Assembly: GCA_963812195.1 (NCBI GenBank)
Contig: CAWEUI010000017.1
Coordinates: forward strand, 62,001-126,000
DNA length: 64,000 bases
Direction: 5' to 3'
DNA from: ZC4RG30 sp963812195
GTDB taxonomy: Bacteria; Pseudomonadota; Gammaproteobacteria; Steroidobacterales; Steroidobacteraceae
Part shown: positions 52,073 to 61,350 of the stretch, piece after piece
Numbering within the stretch: the first letter of the stretch is position 1
How the letters are laid out: each line of letters begins with the position of its first letter
Notes under the pieces: model-generated
What the model saw: the letters and a program-made list of their open reading frames with translations, nothing else
Database searches by the model: none
What the model was told of the DNA's origin: nothing
Position numbers and translations under genes: made by a program

Positions 52073-52654
52073 ATGAAACACCTGCTCGCCCTGCTGCTCG
52101 TCTGTCTGGTTTGCCCGGCCTGCACGGGCAACAAGGACATGAACCAGTCAGCGGCACAATCCGCAGGCACCGGCGGCTGCATCGACGGTGGTGGCGGATC
52201 TTTCCACGCCCGGTTGCGCGGCGCCCTGGTCGCGGATCTGGACTGGAAGAACGCCGAGATGCAATGCGCTGGCGGCCCCCGGCCGCACGGCGAGGGACTG
52301 CGAGTGACCTTTGCCGGCCGGCTGCCCGGTACCGGCGATGCGCCGGCGCGCCGGCTGCGCTTCATCTTCGGCATCGACCCGCACGACATCGCCTCCGGCG
52401 CTGCCGAAGCACTGCCCACCAATCTCACCGTGATCGTGGAAGGCGAGGGCCAGATCTATGCCACACGCGGTGACGGAAACTGCGCAGTGGAGAACCTGGA
52501 GCAGCATGCGCTGCCGGGTACCAACGCCGGCAAGTTGCGGGTGAGCGCCCGGGGCTACTGCCTGGGACCAGCCACCAACGTCGCGGGCGACGCGCGGGTA
52601 CTTGTGCCAACCTTCGAATTCACGGGCGTTGCCGACGCCGGGGAAAGCAATTGA
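52073..52654 (+). CDS. Hypothetical lipoprotein, 193 aa
   Basis: Signal peptide with lipobox LVCPACTG (Cys about residue 17), then a Gln/Ser linker and a domain with VADLDWKNAEMQCAGGPRPHGEGLRVTFAGRL, LRFIFGIDPHDIASG, LPTNLTVIVEGEGQIYATRGDGNCAVENLEQHAL and VSARGYCLGPATN. Two Cys pairs are conserved-looking. I do not recognise the family. It starts 9 nt after glgB and its stop overlaps the start of the DUF192 gene. Confidence 0.65.
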   Translation: MKHLLALLLVCLVCPACTGNKDMNQSAAQSAGTGGCIDGGGGSFHARLRGALVADLDWKNAEMQCAGGPRPHGEGLRVTFAGRLPGTGDAPARRLRFIFGIDPHDIASGAAEALPTNLTVIVEGEGQIYATRGDGNCAVENLEQHALPGTNAGKLRVSARGYCLGPATNVAGDARVLVPTFEFTGVADAGESN

Positions 52655-53127
52655 GCCGTATCACGACAGCCTGGCTTGCCGTCCTGTTGCTGATCGCGCC
52701 GGCCTGCGCGCAGGTTCCCCGGGACTTCCAGCCCGCGCAGTTGCGCGACTTCCCCCGCGCCACGCTTGATATCCAGCGCCGCGACGGCAGCGACACCCTG
52801 AAGATCTGGGTTGCCGACACCGAAGCGCGGCAGGAACAGGGCCTGATGTGGGTGCGCGACATGCCGCGCGACTACGGCATGGTATTTCCGCTGGACCCGC
52901 CGCGCCAGATGGTCATGTGGATGAAGAACACGTATATACCGCTGGACATGCTGTTCTATGACAGCCAGGGACGCATCACCAGCATCAAGGAGCGTGCCAC
53001 ACCGCTTTCCGAGACCAACATCTATTCCGGCGCCGTGGTGGCCGGCGTCGTGGAAATGCTGGGCGGCGAGGTTGCGCGGCGTGGCATCCGGATCGGGGAC
53101 AAAATAGTGGTTCACGGTCCCAATTGA
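52651..53127 (+). CDS. DUF192 family exported protein
   Basis: 158 aa; TTG start at 52651 overlapping the previous stop. Signal peptide to about residue 20 (VLLLIAPACAQ). The DUF192 core is clear: KIWVADTEARQEQGLMWVRDMPRDYGMVFPLDPPRQMVMWMKNTYIPLDMLFYDSQGRI, then GAVVAGVVEMLGGEVARRGIRIGDKI. The family is a small beta-barrel of unknown function, in archaea and bacteria. Typical length for the exported form. Confidence 0.88.
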   Translation: MSRITTAWLAVLLLIAPACAQVPRDFQPAQLRDFPRATLDIQRRDGSDTLKIWVADTEARQEQGLMWVRDMPRDYGMVFPLDPPRQMVMWMKNTYIPLDMLFYDSQGRITSIKERATPLSETNIYSGAVVAGVVEMLGGEVARRGIRIGDKIVVHGPN

Positions 53128-53148
53128 GAAACACACAGGAAGGCAGAC

Positions 53149-54265
53149 ATGAACAACTCCGTCCTGAAACTGACCCTGACCATGGCATTGCTGGGAGCGG
53201 GTGTCGCTGCCCGCGCGGGCAGCGAGGTCGGACAGCTGACCGTCGGCGGCGGCGGCATGTGGACCCAGACGGACACCAACCGCGGCCTCGGCGACGACTA
53301 CGGCTTCTATGGCGACCTCGGCTATGCGCTGAACCAGCACTGGGACGTTGCCCTGAACGGATTCTCGGGCCGGCATGACATCAAGGGCCCCGGCGCCACC
53401 GGCACGCGCACGATCAACGGCCTGACGCTGGACATCAACCGGGTATTCGATCGGGATGCGCGCCTGAGCCCGTTCATCCTGATGGGCTTCGGAGTGGTCG
53501 GCCAATACCGTCCGGTAATCACGCCACCTTTACCGCGCAGCAGCCGGGAATTCGCGATGAAGGTGGGCATGGGCGTGCTTGCCGACCTGGCCACCTGGGA
53601 TGGCGGGAAACTGCAGTTGAAGAGCACGGTGGCGGCACGCGGGTCGTTCGGCCGCGGCATCGTCGATGGCGTCGCGACACTGGGCCTGCAGATGGCGTTC
53701 GGAAGTTCCAGGGTGGTTCCGCCTCCGCCGCCCCCACCACCGCCCCCGCCGCCACCGGCTCCGGTTGCGGTTCCGGCCCCGGCCGCCGCGCCATCACCGC
53801 CGCCACCTCCGCCTGCCGCCACCGCCCGCGGATACGGACAAGGACGGCGTCGCCGATGCGCAGGACCGCTGCCCGGATACCCCGCCCGGCGACAAGGTCG
53901 ATGCGGTGGGCTGCAGCCTGACCATCCGGCTGGAGGTGTACTTCGACACCGGCTCGGCGGCCATCAAGCCGGATTCCTATGCCGAGCTGAATCGCGTGGT
54001 CACTTTCATGAACCAGACCGCACCGTCAGCGACGGGTGTCGTGGAGGGTCACACCGACAGCCAGGGCTCGGCGGCAGCGAACATGGCACTGTCGCAACGG
54101 CGTGCCAATGCCGTACTCCAGTACCTGCTGGCCCATGGCGTGGCGGCATCGCGCCTGACGGCAAAGGGCTACGGTGAGACGCAACCGGTGGCCGACAACT
54201 CGACCGCGGCAGGGCGCGCCCTGAACCGTCGCGTGGTACTGCGCAGGACCGACTACCAGCAGTAG
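53149..54265 (+). pseudogene. OmpA-family outer-membrane protein with TSP3 repeats, frameshift in the Pro-rich linker
   Basis: N-terminal part: signal peptide (to about residue 22) and a beta-barrel-like region with QLTVGGGGMWTQTDTNRGLGDDYGFYGDLGYALNQHWDVAL. A run of Pro codons at 53,720-53,830 leads into a different frame: DTDKDGVADAQDRCPDTPPGDKVDAVGC (calcium-binding TSP3 repeat), then OmpA domain VYFDTGSAAIKPDSYAELNRV, VVEGHTDSQGSAAANMALSQRRANAVLQYLLAHGV, LTAKGYGETQPVADNSTAAGRALNRRVVL. The polyproline tract is where single-base errors are most likely. When repaired it is about 371 aa and anchors the outer membrane to peptidoglycan. Confidence 0.82.
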
Positions 54266-54471
54266 CGAAGGTTCCCTTCGTCCGAAAAGTCAAGGCCCGG
54301 ACACCTCGTGCCCGGGCCCGTTTCGTGCCTCCCCGAGGCGTACTAAGGTTACCGAACCAATCGTTGCAGCACTGCAAAGCGGCCCGTTGAAACGACCCCA
54401 TGGTGCTGCGAACAGGCCGGAAAAACGGGACAAACCCGCAACTCACGGCCCAACCATGTTTGTAGCACTCT
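54266..54471. other. Intergenic region between the OmpA-like and TonB genes
   Basis: Holds the OmpA terminator at its start; from about 54,330 to 54,470 I see no gene, RNA or repeat that I can support. Confidence 0.5.
54294..54325 (+). terminator. Probable intrinsic terminator after the OmpA-like gene
   Basis: GGCCCGG (54294-54300) pairs with CCGGGCC (54312-54318) around a loop that contains CAC/GTG pairs, followed by CGTTTCG. The stem is strong but the T-run is short, so confidence is moderate. It closes the glgB-lipoprotein-DUF192-OmpA run. Confidence 0.5.
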
Positions 54472-54512
54472 CACAACAACGGGTTGTGCGGCTTGCGGGA
54501 GCACGCTATTGT
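54472..54512 (+). promoter_or_regulatory. Sigma-70-like promoter with a palindrome over the -35, upstream of the TonB receptor
   Basis: TTGTGC at 54484-54489 and TATTGT at 54507-54512 are separated by 17 nt, the ideal spacing. CACAAC (54472-54477) and GTTGTG (54483-54488) form a perfect 6-bp inverted repeat that overlaps the -35, so a regulator could bind there. The RNA start would be near 54,519, about 100 nt before the receptor ATG. Confidence 0.5.
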
Positions 54513-54521
54513 TGCGCCCAC

Positions 54522-54623
54522 ATGAACGCGATCAACCATTGGTTATTGCTGTTCGCACATGGATGTTCTGTACGTCCGGCCTTCGGATGTCCGACAACAA
54601 ACTTGAATAGAGGTCTTCCATGA
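54522..54623 (+). CDS. Possible 33-codon leader ORF ending in the TonB-receptor start
   Basis: ATG at 54522, MNAINHWLLLFAHGCSVRPA to a TGA at 54621-54623 that overlaps the receptor's ATG (ATGA). It begins within a few nt of the predicted RNA start, so it would be leaderless or have a tiny leader; no Shine-Dalgarno is visible. Could couple receptor translation to upstream reading, or be chance. Confidence 0.25.
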   Translation: MNAINHWLLLFAHGCSVRPAFGCPTTNLNRGLP

Positions 54624-57600
54624 AATCATCTCTGCCCGACAACTGCCCTCGCATCGTGCGCAAGGCCGTGCGAGTCGCAGTGGCTGCGAGTGCTCTCGCA
54701 GTCATCGCGATTCCGTACGCCCAGGCCGCCGACGACGGCGTACTCCAGGAGGTTGTGGTAACCGGTTCGCGCATCGCGGCACCGAACCAGACCAGCACCA
54801 GCCCGATCGTCACGGTCACTACCGACGAGATCAAGGACAGCGGTCGCGTGGACATCACCGACATGCTGAACCAGCTGCCGCAGATCAACAGCAATGCGCT
54901 GGGGCAGGATCTGGGCAACAAGACCAGCGGCCTGACCTCGGCCGGTGGTGTCGCCACCGCCGACCTGCGCGGCCTCGGCCCCAATCGCACGCTGGTGCTG
55001 GTTGACGGCAGGCGCCTGGGTACCGGCTCGCCGCAGACCGTGATCGCCTCGCCGGCACCGGACATCGACCAGATTCCGCTGGCGCTGATCCAGCGGGTGG
55101 ACGTGGTCACCGGCGGCGCCTCGGCCACCTACGGGTCCGATGCCATCGCCGGCGTGGTGAACTTCATCACCAAGCAGAACTTCGAAGGCTTCCAGATTGA
55201 CGGCCAGATCGGCGGCAACTGGCACAACAACAGCAATGGGTTCGCCAAGCAGCTGCTGTCCGAGGGCGGCTTCACCGGCCCCAGCGGCAGCACCTGGGAC
55301 GGCCGGCGGACCAATTTCACTGTGACGGCGGGCGCAAATATCCTGGACGGCCGCGGCAACGTGACGGCCTACTTCGGCTACCAGGACATGCAGCCGGTGA
55401 CCGGTGCCGATCGTGACTTCGGCTCCTGCCAGATGTTCTACAACGCCAATCTGGATGGTCTGGAGTGCGGAGGATCCTCCAACTCCAACTTCTTCTACCC
55501 GACCAACAACGCCGCCAACACCAACGACGACGTGTTCTCCGTGAAGGGAGACCAGTTCATCGTGCGGGGCACCCAGGACACCACGCCACCCGCGGTGTTC
55601 AACTACCAGGGCTACATCTACATGCAGCGCCAGGACACGCGTTACAACGCGGGCTTCCTGTCGCATGTGGACGTGAATGACTACTTCAAGCCGTACGCCC
55701 AGTTCATGTTCATGGACGACCGTACCCATCAGGAAGTGGCGGCCACGGCCCTGTTCCGGCAGTCCAACCCGTTGACCCTGGACGGCAACTACCTGATCAA
55801 CTGCAGCAACCCGTTGCTCAGTGCACAGCAGGCAGCCCTGATGTGTACGCCGGCCCAGATCGCCGCCGATGCGCTGAACCCGGGTTCGGTCAATGCGGAC
55901 GTGGAAATCGGTCGCCGCAACGTCGAGGGTGGCCCGCGTACCTACGAGTACAAGCACTCCAACTACCGCATGGTGCTGGGCACGAAGGGTGACATCGCCG
56001 AAGGCTGGACCTATGACGCCTACGGCCAGTACTACTACACCAACTTCTCGAGCATCAACGGTCACGACTTCGGCTTCGACAAGATCACCAATGCCCTGCA
56101 GGTGACTACCGACGGCAATGGCAACCCGGTGTGCATCTCGGGCGGCAGCTGCGTACCGTACGATCCCTTCAAGGATGGCGGCGTAACGGCAAACCAGCTG
56201 GCCTATCTGACCGAACTGGGCACGGCCACCGGCAACACTTCCTTGAAGACTTTGCACGCGGACGTTTCCGGCCAGCTCGGCACTTACGGGGTGAAGTTGC
56301 CGACCGCCAATGACGGCGTGGGCGTGAACTTCGGCTACGAGTATCGGAAGGAAGGCGACGTCTACCAGCCTGACCAGGCCTACGAGAATGGCCTGATCGT
56401 CGGCACCGGTGGCGCCTACCCGGCCATTGATGCCAGCGTGTCGGTGAAGGAGCTCTTCGGCGAGGTGCGCGTACCGATCGCCCAGGACAAGCCGGGCATC
56501 TACGACCTGGTGTTCGACACCGGCTATCGTCATTCGAAGTACTCGCAGTCCGGTGGCGTGAACACCTACAAGTTCGAGCTGCAGTACGCGCCGATCGAGG
56601 ACTACCGTTTCCGCGCGTCCTACAACCGCGCCATCCGCGCTCCGGCCATCGTGGAGCTGTTCAACCCGCAGCTGGTAGGCAAGATCCAGTTCGGCGAGGA
56701 CCCCTGCGCACCCAGCGAGGCCGATGGCACCCTGGCCGCGACGTTCGAGCAGTGCGCCCGTACCGGCGTCACCCAGGCGCAGTACGACAACAAGTCCATC
56801 CCGCAGGGAACGGCTCAGCAGCTCACCCAGTTGCAGGGCGGCAATCCGAACCTGAAGCCGGAGAGCGCGGACACCTATACGGTTGGCGTGACCGCGCGCC
56901 CGTCGCAGCTGCCTGATTTGACCGCCAGCATCGACTACTACCACATCAAGATGAAGGACCTGGTCGGTGCGTTGCCGGCACAGCTCATCCTGTCCAACTG
57001 CCTGAACACGGGTGATCCGACGTTCTGCAGCCAGCTGGTCCGCCAGAAGGCCACCGGCAGCCTGAACGGTGCCAGCGTGGCCGGTGGTGGCTACATCGTG
57101 CAGACCAACGTCAACATCGGCGCGGGTGTGCTGAACGGCATCGACCTGCAGTCCACCTACAAGTACGACCTGGGCAACTACGGCATGCTGCGCTTCATGC
57201 TGAACGGCGCCTACCTGCTGAAGAACACCAGCACGCCTGTGCCGGGCGGCGGCAGCTACGACTGTGCCGGCCTGTTCGGTCCCACCTGTCAGACGGTGAA
57301 TCCGAAGTGGCGCCACAGCCTGCGTACCTCGTGGGATATCACCCACGACATCACCGCGTCGCTGACCTGGCGGTACTTCTCGAAGGTCAAGCTCGACAAC
57401 AACGATTCCAACCCGTTGCTGTTCGAGTCGGCGTTGGGAGGTGTTGCCTCCTTCCGTTCCACCATCGGGTCCACCTCGTACTTCGATCTGACCGGGTCCT
57501 GGAAGGTGAGCAAGCACCTGCAGCTGCGTGCCGGCATCAACAATCTGCTGGACAGGGATCCGGCGATCTCGCCGGCTGACATCACCTCCGGTGGCGCGCC

Positions 57601-57667
57601 GAACTATTACGAGTTCTACGACGCGCTTGGACGTCAGGTGTTCGCGGCCTTCACCGCGAAGTTCTGA
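54620..57667 (+). CDS. TonB-dependent outer-membrane receptor
   Basis: 1015 aa, ribosome site AGAGG 8 nt upstream. Long signal peptide (residues 1-34, cleavage after YAQAA), then the TonB box region VLQEVVVTGSRIAAPNQTSTSPIVTV, plug domain DITDMLNQLPQIN… ADLRGLGPNRTLVLVDGRRLGTGSP… IDQIPLALIQRVDVVTGGASATYGSDAIAGVVNFITKQNF, and a 22-strand barrel ending YEFYDALGRQVFAAFTAKF (terminal Phe). No partner SusD or periplasmic binding gene adjoins, so the ligand (carbohydrate, peptide or siderophore) is open. Flanked by its own promoter and terminator, so it is a single-gene unit. Confidence 0.92.
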   Translation: MKSSLPDNCPRIVRKAVRVAVAASALAVIAIPYAQAADDGVLQEVVVTGSRIAAPNQTSTSPIVTVTTDEIKDSGRVDITDMLNQLPQINSNALGQDLGNKTSGLTSAGGVATADLRGLGPNRTLVLVDGRRLGTGSPQTVIASPAPDIDQIPLALIQRVDVVTGGASATYGSDAIAGVVNFITKQNFEGFQIDGQIGGNWHNNSNGFAKQLLSEGGFTGPSGSTWDGRRTNFTVTAGANILDGRGNVTAYFGYQDMQPVTGADRDFGSCQMFYNANLDGLECGGSSNSNFFYPTNNAANTNDDVFSVKGDQFIVRGTQDTTPPAVFNYQGYIYMQRQDTRYNAGFLSHVDVNDYFKPYAQFMFMDDRTHQEVAATALFRQSNPLTLDGNYLINCSNPLLSAQQAALMCTPAQIAADALNPGSVNADVEIGRRNVEGGPRTYEYKHSNYRMVLGTKGDIAEGWTYDAYGQYYYTNFSSINGHDFGFDKITNALQVTTDGNGNPVCISGGSCVPYDPFKDGGVTANQLAYLTELGTATGNTSLKTLHADVSGQLGTYGVKLPTANDGVGVNFGYEYRKEGDVYQPDQAYENGLIVGTGGAYPAIDASVSVKELFGEVRVPIAQDKPGIYDLVFDTGYRHSKYSQSGGVNTYKFELQYAPIEDYRFRASYNRAIRAPAIVELFNPQLVGKIQFGEDPCAPSEADGTLAATFEQCARTGVTQAQYDNKSIPQGTAQQLTQLQGGNPNLKPESADTYTVGVTARPSQLPDLTASIDYYHIKMKDLVGALPAQLILSNCLNTGDPTFCSQLVRQKATGSLNGASVAGGGYIVQTNVNIGAGVLNGIDLQSTYKYDLGNYGMLRFMLNGAYLLKNTSTPVPGGGSYDCAGLFGPTCQTVNPKWRHSLRTSWDITHDITASLTWRYFSKVKLDNNDSNPLLFESALGGVASFRSTIGSTSYFDLTGSWKVSKHLQLRAGINNLLDRDPAISPADITSGGAPNYYEFYDALGRQVFAAFTAKF

Positions 57668-57693
57668 TCAGACGGACCTGACTGGCCCTGATC

Positions 57694-57728
57694 AAAGGGG
57701 CGGCCTGTACGGGCCGCCCCTTTTCTTT
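57694..57728 (+). terminator. Intrinsic terminator after the TonB receptor
   Basis: GGGGCGGCC (57697-57705) and GGCCGCCCC (57712-57720) form a perfect 9-bp stem with a 6-nt loop, extended by A-T pairs (AAA/TTT) and followed by TTTTCTTTT. A canonical Rho-independent terminator, 27 nt after the stop. The A-rich 5' flank may also serve the convergent feo genes. Confidence 0.93.
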
Positions 57729-57759
57729 TGCCTGGTTTCCTTGACGCGGTCCGTGGCGA

Positions 57760-57984
57760 CTAGCGCGAACACGCCTCACAGCCACCCTTCGCCGTCAGCG
57801 CGGCGCGCCGGCGCAGCAGCCCTGCCCTGACCGGCCCCGGGCGGTCCACACGGCCGGGCAACGCGGCCAGCAGCCAGTCCAGGATCCTGAGGCGCAGGCG
57901 CGGCGTGCCGATACGCCACACCGCGTACAGCAGCGCTATGGCCGCCAGCACGCCGATGACGACCCACTGCAGCGCCACGCTCAT
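57760..57984 (-). CDS. DUF6587-type small membrane protein of the feo operon
   Basis: 74 aa. One hydrophobic N-terminal segment (LQWVVIGVLAAIALLYAVWRI, residues 5-25), an Arg/Leu-rich middle and a C-terminal end GGCEACSR with a CxxC. This is the size and design of the small Cys-ended proteins that follow feoB in many proteobacteria in place of FeoC. ATGA overlap with the feoB stop. Presumably supports ferrous-iron uptake; the Cys pair may bind metal. Confidence 0.72.
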   Translation of the reverse strand: MSVALQWVVIGVLAAIALLYAVWRIGTPRLRLRILDWLLAALPGRVDRPGPVRAGLLRRRAALTAKGGCEACSR

Positions 57985-59873
57985 GTGGAGACAGCCAGCG
58001 CGATGCGGTACGTGAGGAAAGCGGCCACGTAGGCCATCGCGAACAGATAGCCCAGCGCGATCAGCGGATAGCGCCAGGAATTGGTCTCGCGCTTGATGGT
58101 CGCGATGGTGGACATGCACTGCGGCGCGTACACGTACCAGGCCAGCAGCGACAGCGCCGTGGGCAGGCTCCAGCCGGCGGCTATCAGGGGCGTCAATGCA
58201 ACGTCCACATTATTCGAAGCGGCCGACAACGCATACACGGTGCCCAGCGCGCCGACGGCCACCTCGCGCGCGGCCAGGCCCGGCACCAGTGCGATGGAGA
58301 TCTGCCAGTTGAAGCCGATCGGTGCGAACACATGCTGCAACGCCCGGCCCAGCATGCCGGCGAAGCTGTAGTAGATGTCAGGACCCGTGGCGCCGGCCGG
58401 CGGGGACGGGTAGGCGCTGAGCACCCACAGCAGGATCATCAGCGCCAGGATGATGCCGCCCACGCGCATCAGGAAGATGCGGGCGCGCTCCCACAGACCC
58501 ATTGCCAGGTTGCGCAGGTTGGGCCAGCGGTACTCGGGCAATTCCATCAGCAGCGGCTGGTAACTGGAGCGCATGGTCAGGCGCTTCATCACGAAGGCAA
58601 CCAGCAGGGCCGAGAGCACACCGGCCGCGTACAGCGCAAACAGCACCAGGCCCTGCAGGTTCACGAAGCCGTACTTGCGCGCCGGAATGAACGCACCGAT
58701 CAGCAGCGCATAGACCGGCAAGCGCGCCGAACAGGTCATCAACGGCGCCAGCAGAATGGTTGCCAGCCGGTCGCGCAGGTTGGGGATGGTGCGCGCGGCC
58801 ATGATGCCCGGGATCGCGCAGGCAAAGGAGGACAGCAGCGGGATGAAGGAACGCCCGGACAGTCCCACCCGCCCCATCAACCGGTCCAGCAGGAAGGCCG
58901 CGCGCGGCAGATAGCCCGAGTCCTCGAGCAGCAATATGAAGAAGAACAGGATCAGGATCTGCGGCAGGAAAACCAGCACGGTGCCTGTTCCGGCCAGGAT
59001 GCCGTCGGCCAGCAGGCTGCGCAGCGGACCGGCCGGCATCACCGCCCGGACCCAGTCGGCCAGCCCGTTGACGCCGGCATTGATGGCGTCCATGGGCGGC
59101 TGCGCCCAGCTGAATACCGCCTGGAACATCAGGAACAGCACCAGCGCCAGCAATGCCGGACCGGCCACCGGATGGATCACCACCGCGTCGATCCGGGCGA
59201 GCGCCCGCGCACGCAGTGGCTCGATGTAACCGATGTCACCCAGGACGCGGCGCACTTCGCGCTGCGTGGCTTCGATCTCCTCCCGGCGCAGCGGACTCCA
59301 CGGCAGCACCGCGGGCGCCTGGTCCTTGCCGGCCCGGGCCAGTTCGGCCAGCAGGGTGCGCTCGCCACCGGAGGCCACCGCAACCGTCTCCACGACCGGG
59401 CAGCCCAGCTCGGCCGACAGCCGCCCGGCATCCACGTTCATGCCGCGGCGACGCGCGATGTCACTCATGTTCAGCGCCACGATCATCGGCCTGCCCAGCC
59501 GCAGCAGTTCCAGGGACAGACGCAGCCCCAGCCGCAGGTTGGTGGCATCGACGACGTTCACGATGAGGTCGGGCGAGGTTTCGCCCGCCAGCCGGCCCAG
59601 CACCGCGTCGCGCGTGATCGCCTCATCCAGCGTGGTGGCCGCGAGGCTGTAGCTGCCGGGCAGATCCAGGACGCGATAATCGCGACCGCTCACCGCATCG
59701 TGACTGAACCCCTCCTTGCGCTCGACCGTCACGCCCGCGTAGTTGGCCACCTTCTGCCGGCTGCCGGTCAGGCGGTTGAACAGCGCGGTCTTGCCGCAGT
59801 TGGGCACACCGACCAGCGCGATGCGCAGCATGCGCCCGGCCGTATCCGCCAGTGGTGAAGCCGCCGCGCTCAT
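57981..59873 (-). CDS. feoB: Ferrous iron transporter FeoB
   Basis: 630 aa from ATG at 59871-59873, at the short end of the family (E. coli is about 773 aa). G-domain: GVPNCGKTALFNRL (G1), NYAGVTVERKEG (G2), VLDLPGSYSL (G3), VALNMSDIARRRG (G4), VAVASGGERTLL. Then the two Gate repeats with RSFIPLLSSFACAIPGIMAARTI and LVPGLAAREVAVGALGTVYAL and Cys in the CSARLPVY segment. GTP-driven Fe(II) import at the inner membrane. Coupled to feoA and to the small protein downstream. Confidence 0.95.
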   Translation of the reverse strand: MSAAASPLADTAGRMLRIALVGVPNCGKTALFNRLTGSRQKVANYAGVTVERKEGFSHDAVSGRDYRVLDLPGSYSLAATTLDEAITRDAVLGRLAGETSPDLIVNVVDATNLRLGLRLSLELLRLGRPMIVALNMSDIARRRGMNVDAGRLSAELGCPVVETVAVASGGERTLLAELARAGKDQAPAVLPWSPLRREEIEATQREVRRVLGDIGYIEPLRARALARIDAVVIHPVAGPALLALVLFLMFQAVFSWAQPPMDAINAGVNGLADWVRAVMPAGPLRSLLADGILAGTGTVLVFLPQILILFFFILLLEDSGYLPRAAFLLDRLMGRVGLSGRSFIPLLSSFACAIPGIMAARTIPNLRDRLATILLAPLMTCSARLPVYALLIGAFIPARKYGFVNLQGLVLFALYAAGVLSALLVAFVMKRLTMRSSYQPLLMELPEYRWPNLRNLAMGLWERARIFLMRVGGIILALMILLWVLSAYPSPPAGATGPDIYYSFAGMLGRALQHVFAPIGFNWQISIALVPGLAAREVAVGALGTVYALSAASNNVDVALTPLIAAGWSLPTALSLLAWYVYAPQCMSTIATIKRETNSWRYPLIALGYLFAMAYVAAFLTYRIALAVST

Positions 59874-60166
59874 GAGCCGCTCACGCGAACCAGCACGGCA
59901 GCGGCTTCCCGGCGCCGCAGCGCGAAGCAACTGCCACCGATCCGCACCGCGATCGGATCGCCGCCGGGCAGGGACTCGGCAACGATTTCGAAGGTCTCGC
60001 CGGGCACGAACCCCAGCTCGATCAGCCGCATCACGACGGTGGCGCCCGTCTCGTCGCCCAGTGCGGCGCCGTCCTCACGGACCGTAACGACGGTTCCCTG
60101 CGCGCCCTTGTGCAGCGCGCTGAGCGGCGTGTCCGGGGCGGCAATGATTTCGGCTGTGGCTGCCAT
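59870..60166 (-). CDS. feoA: Ferrous iron transport protein FeoA
   Basis: 98 aa from ATG at 60164-60166. An SH3-like FeoA domain: LSALHKGAQGTVVTV, MRLIELGFVPGETFEIVAESLPGGDPIAVRIGGSCFALRRREAAAVLVRVSGS. It is a cytosolic partner of FeoB. The stop overlaps the feoB start (ATGA). A possible Fur-type site lies 15-30 nt upstream. Confidence 0.92.
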   Translation of the reverse strand: MAATAEIIAAPDTPLSALHKGAQGTVVTVREDGAALGDETGATVVMRLIELGFVPGETFEIVAESLPGGDPIAVRIGGSCFALRRREAAAVLVRVSGS

Positions 60167-60179
60167 CTGGGATACGTAA

Positions 60180-60194
60180 TGAGAATTGATCGCA
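60180..60194 (-). promoter_or_regulatory. Candidate Fur site upstream of feoA
   Basis: TGAGAATTGATCGCA matches the first Fur 7-mer half (TGATAAT) at 6 of 7 positions and the second at about 3 of 7. It lies 14-28 nt before feoA, where a Fur repressor site is expected. The match is weak on one side. Confidence 0.3.
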
Positions 60195-60296
60195 ATAAGA
60201 TACCGCAATGGCGGCGCTGGCACGATGCGCGTTATTCCGGATTGAGGATTTGTAACGGGCCTGCCAGTTACCTGACTTAGGCAGCCTTTAGCCGCG

Positions 60297-61310
60297 CTAT
60301 TCCAGGTACGAGACCACGCGCTCGACTTCTTCCAGGCTGCCCAGGATGACCGTGGTGCGCTGGTGGATGTCGGCCGGCAGCACTTCCAGGATCCGCTGCC
60401 CGGGCGCCGCCAGCGCCTTGCCGCCAGCCTGCTCGACCAGGAAAGCCATCGGGTTGGCCTCGTACATCAGGCGCAGCTTGCCCCTGGGCGCCTTCTTCGT
60501 GGGCGGGTACATGAACACCCCGCCCTGGATCATGATGCGGTGGACGTCGGCCACCATCGCGCCCACGTAGCGGCTCGAATAGCCGTTCTCCTGCGCCCAC
60601 TGCAGGTAGCGCTGGTAGCCCTCCGGCAACGTCAGCCGGTTGCCCTCGTTGAGCGAGTAGCACTTGTTGCGCGGCGGAATCTTCAGGCCCTCGCCCACGC
60701 GCACGAACGCGCCGATGGCCGGATCAAGCACGAACATGTCCACGCCGCTGCCGATGGTCAGTGTCATCACCGTGGAGGAGCCATACAGGACGTACCCGGC
60801 CGCCACCTGGTTCAGTCCGGACTGCAGCAGGGAATCCTCCATTCTGGTCGAACGGCGGTCCTTGCGCAGGATGCTGAAGATCGTGCCCACGCCGCCGGCC
60901 ACGTCCAGGTTCGATGAGCCGTCCAGCGGATCGAACATCACCACGTAGCGCGTCTGGCCATCATCCTGATCGCGCAGGATCATCGCTTCGGCGTTTTCCT
61001 CCGAGGCCATCACCGCCACGCCCTGCCGGCCACCCAGATTGCGCAGCAGGATGTCGTTGGCGATCACGTCCAGCTTCTGCTGGGCCTCGCCCTGCACGTT
61101 CTGATTGCCCACGCTGCCCAGTACGTCTTCGAGCCGGGCACGCCGGACCTGCGCGGCGATCATCTTGGCGGAGATGGAGATCGCCGAGAGCACCCAGGAC
61201 AGCGTGCCCGTTGCTTCGGCAAAGCGCGCCTGCTGCGCCAGGATGTGGGACTGGATGGTTACCAGCGGCCGCACACCGGCGGCACCAGGAGGGTCTGGAT
61301 AGGCGTTCAT
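60297..61310 (-). CDS. fbp: Class 1 fructose-1,6-bisphosphatase
   Basis: 337 aa from ATG at 61308-61310. Signature: EENAEAMILRDQDDGQTRYVVMFDPLDGSSNLDVAGGVGTIFSILRK (metal site DPLDGSSN), then YRRVLQ-like substrate region RNKCYSLNEGNRLTLPEG and GGVFMYPPTKKAPRGKLRLMYEANPMAFLVEQAGGKAL (family signature). Makes fructose-6-phosphate in gluconeogenesis and would feed glycogen synthesis. Divergent from modB; ATGs would overlap if modB used its first Met. Confidence 0.95.
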   Translation of the reverse strand: MNAYPDPPGAAGVRPLVTIQSHILAQQARFAEATGTLSWVLSAISISAKMIAAQVRRARLEDVLGSVGNQNVQGEAQQKLDVIANDILLRNLGGRQGVAVMASEENAEAMILRDQDDGQTRYVVMFDPLDGSSNLDVAGGVGTIFSILRKDRRSTRMEDSLLQSGLNQVAAGYVLYGSSTVMTLTIGSGVDMFVLDPAIGAFVRVGEGLKIPPRNKCYSLNEGNRLTLPEGYQRYLQWAQENGYSSRYVGAMVADVHRIMIQGGVFMYPPTKKAPRGKLRLMYEANPMAFLVEQAGGKALAAPGQRILEVLPADIHQRTTVILGSLEEVERVVSYLE

Positions 61311-61350
61311 GGACACCGATTATGCCGTGCAAGGCTATATCCTTGCCGCC

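Noticed and set aside
53700..53830. Simple-sequence repeat as an independent element
   Set aside because: It encodes the Pro-rich linker of the OmpA-like protein.
54626..57517. 963-codon open frame on the minus strand over the TonB receptor
   Set aside because: Antisense of a clear TonB receptor; long antisense frames are common at this GC content and the sequence is His/Val/Arg/Gly rich with no domain.
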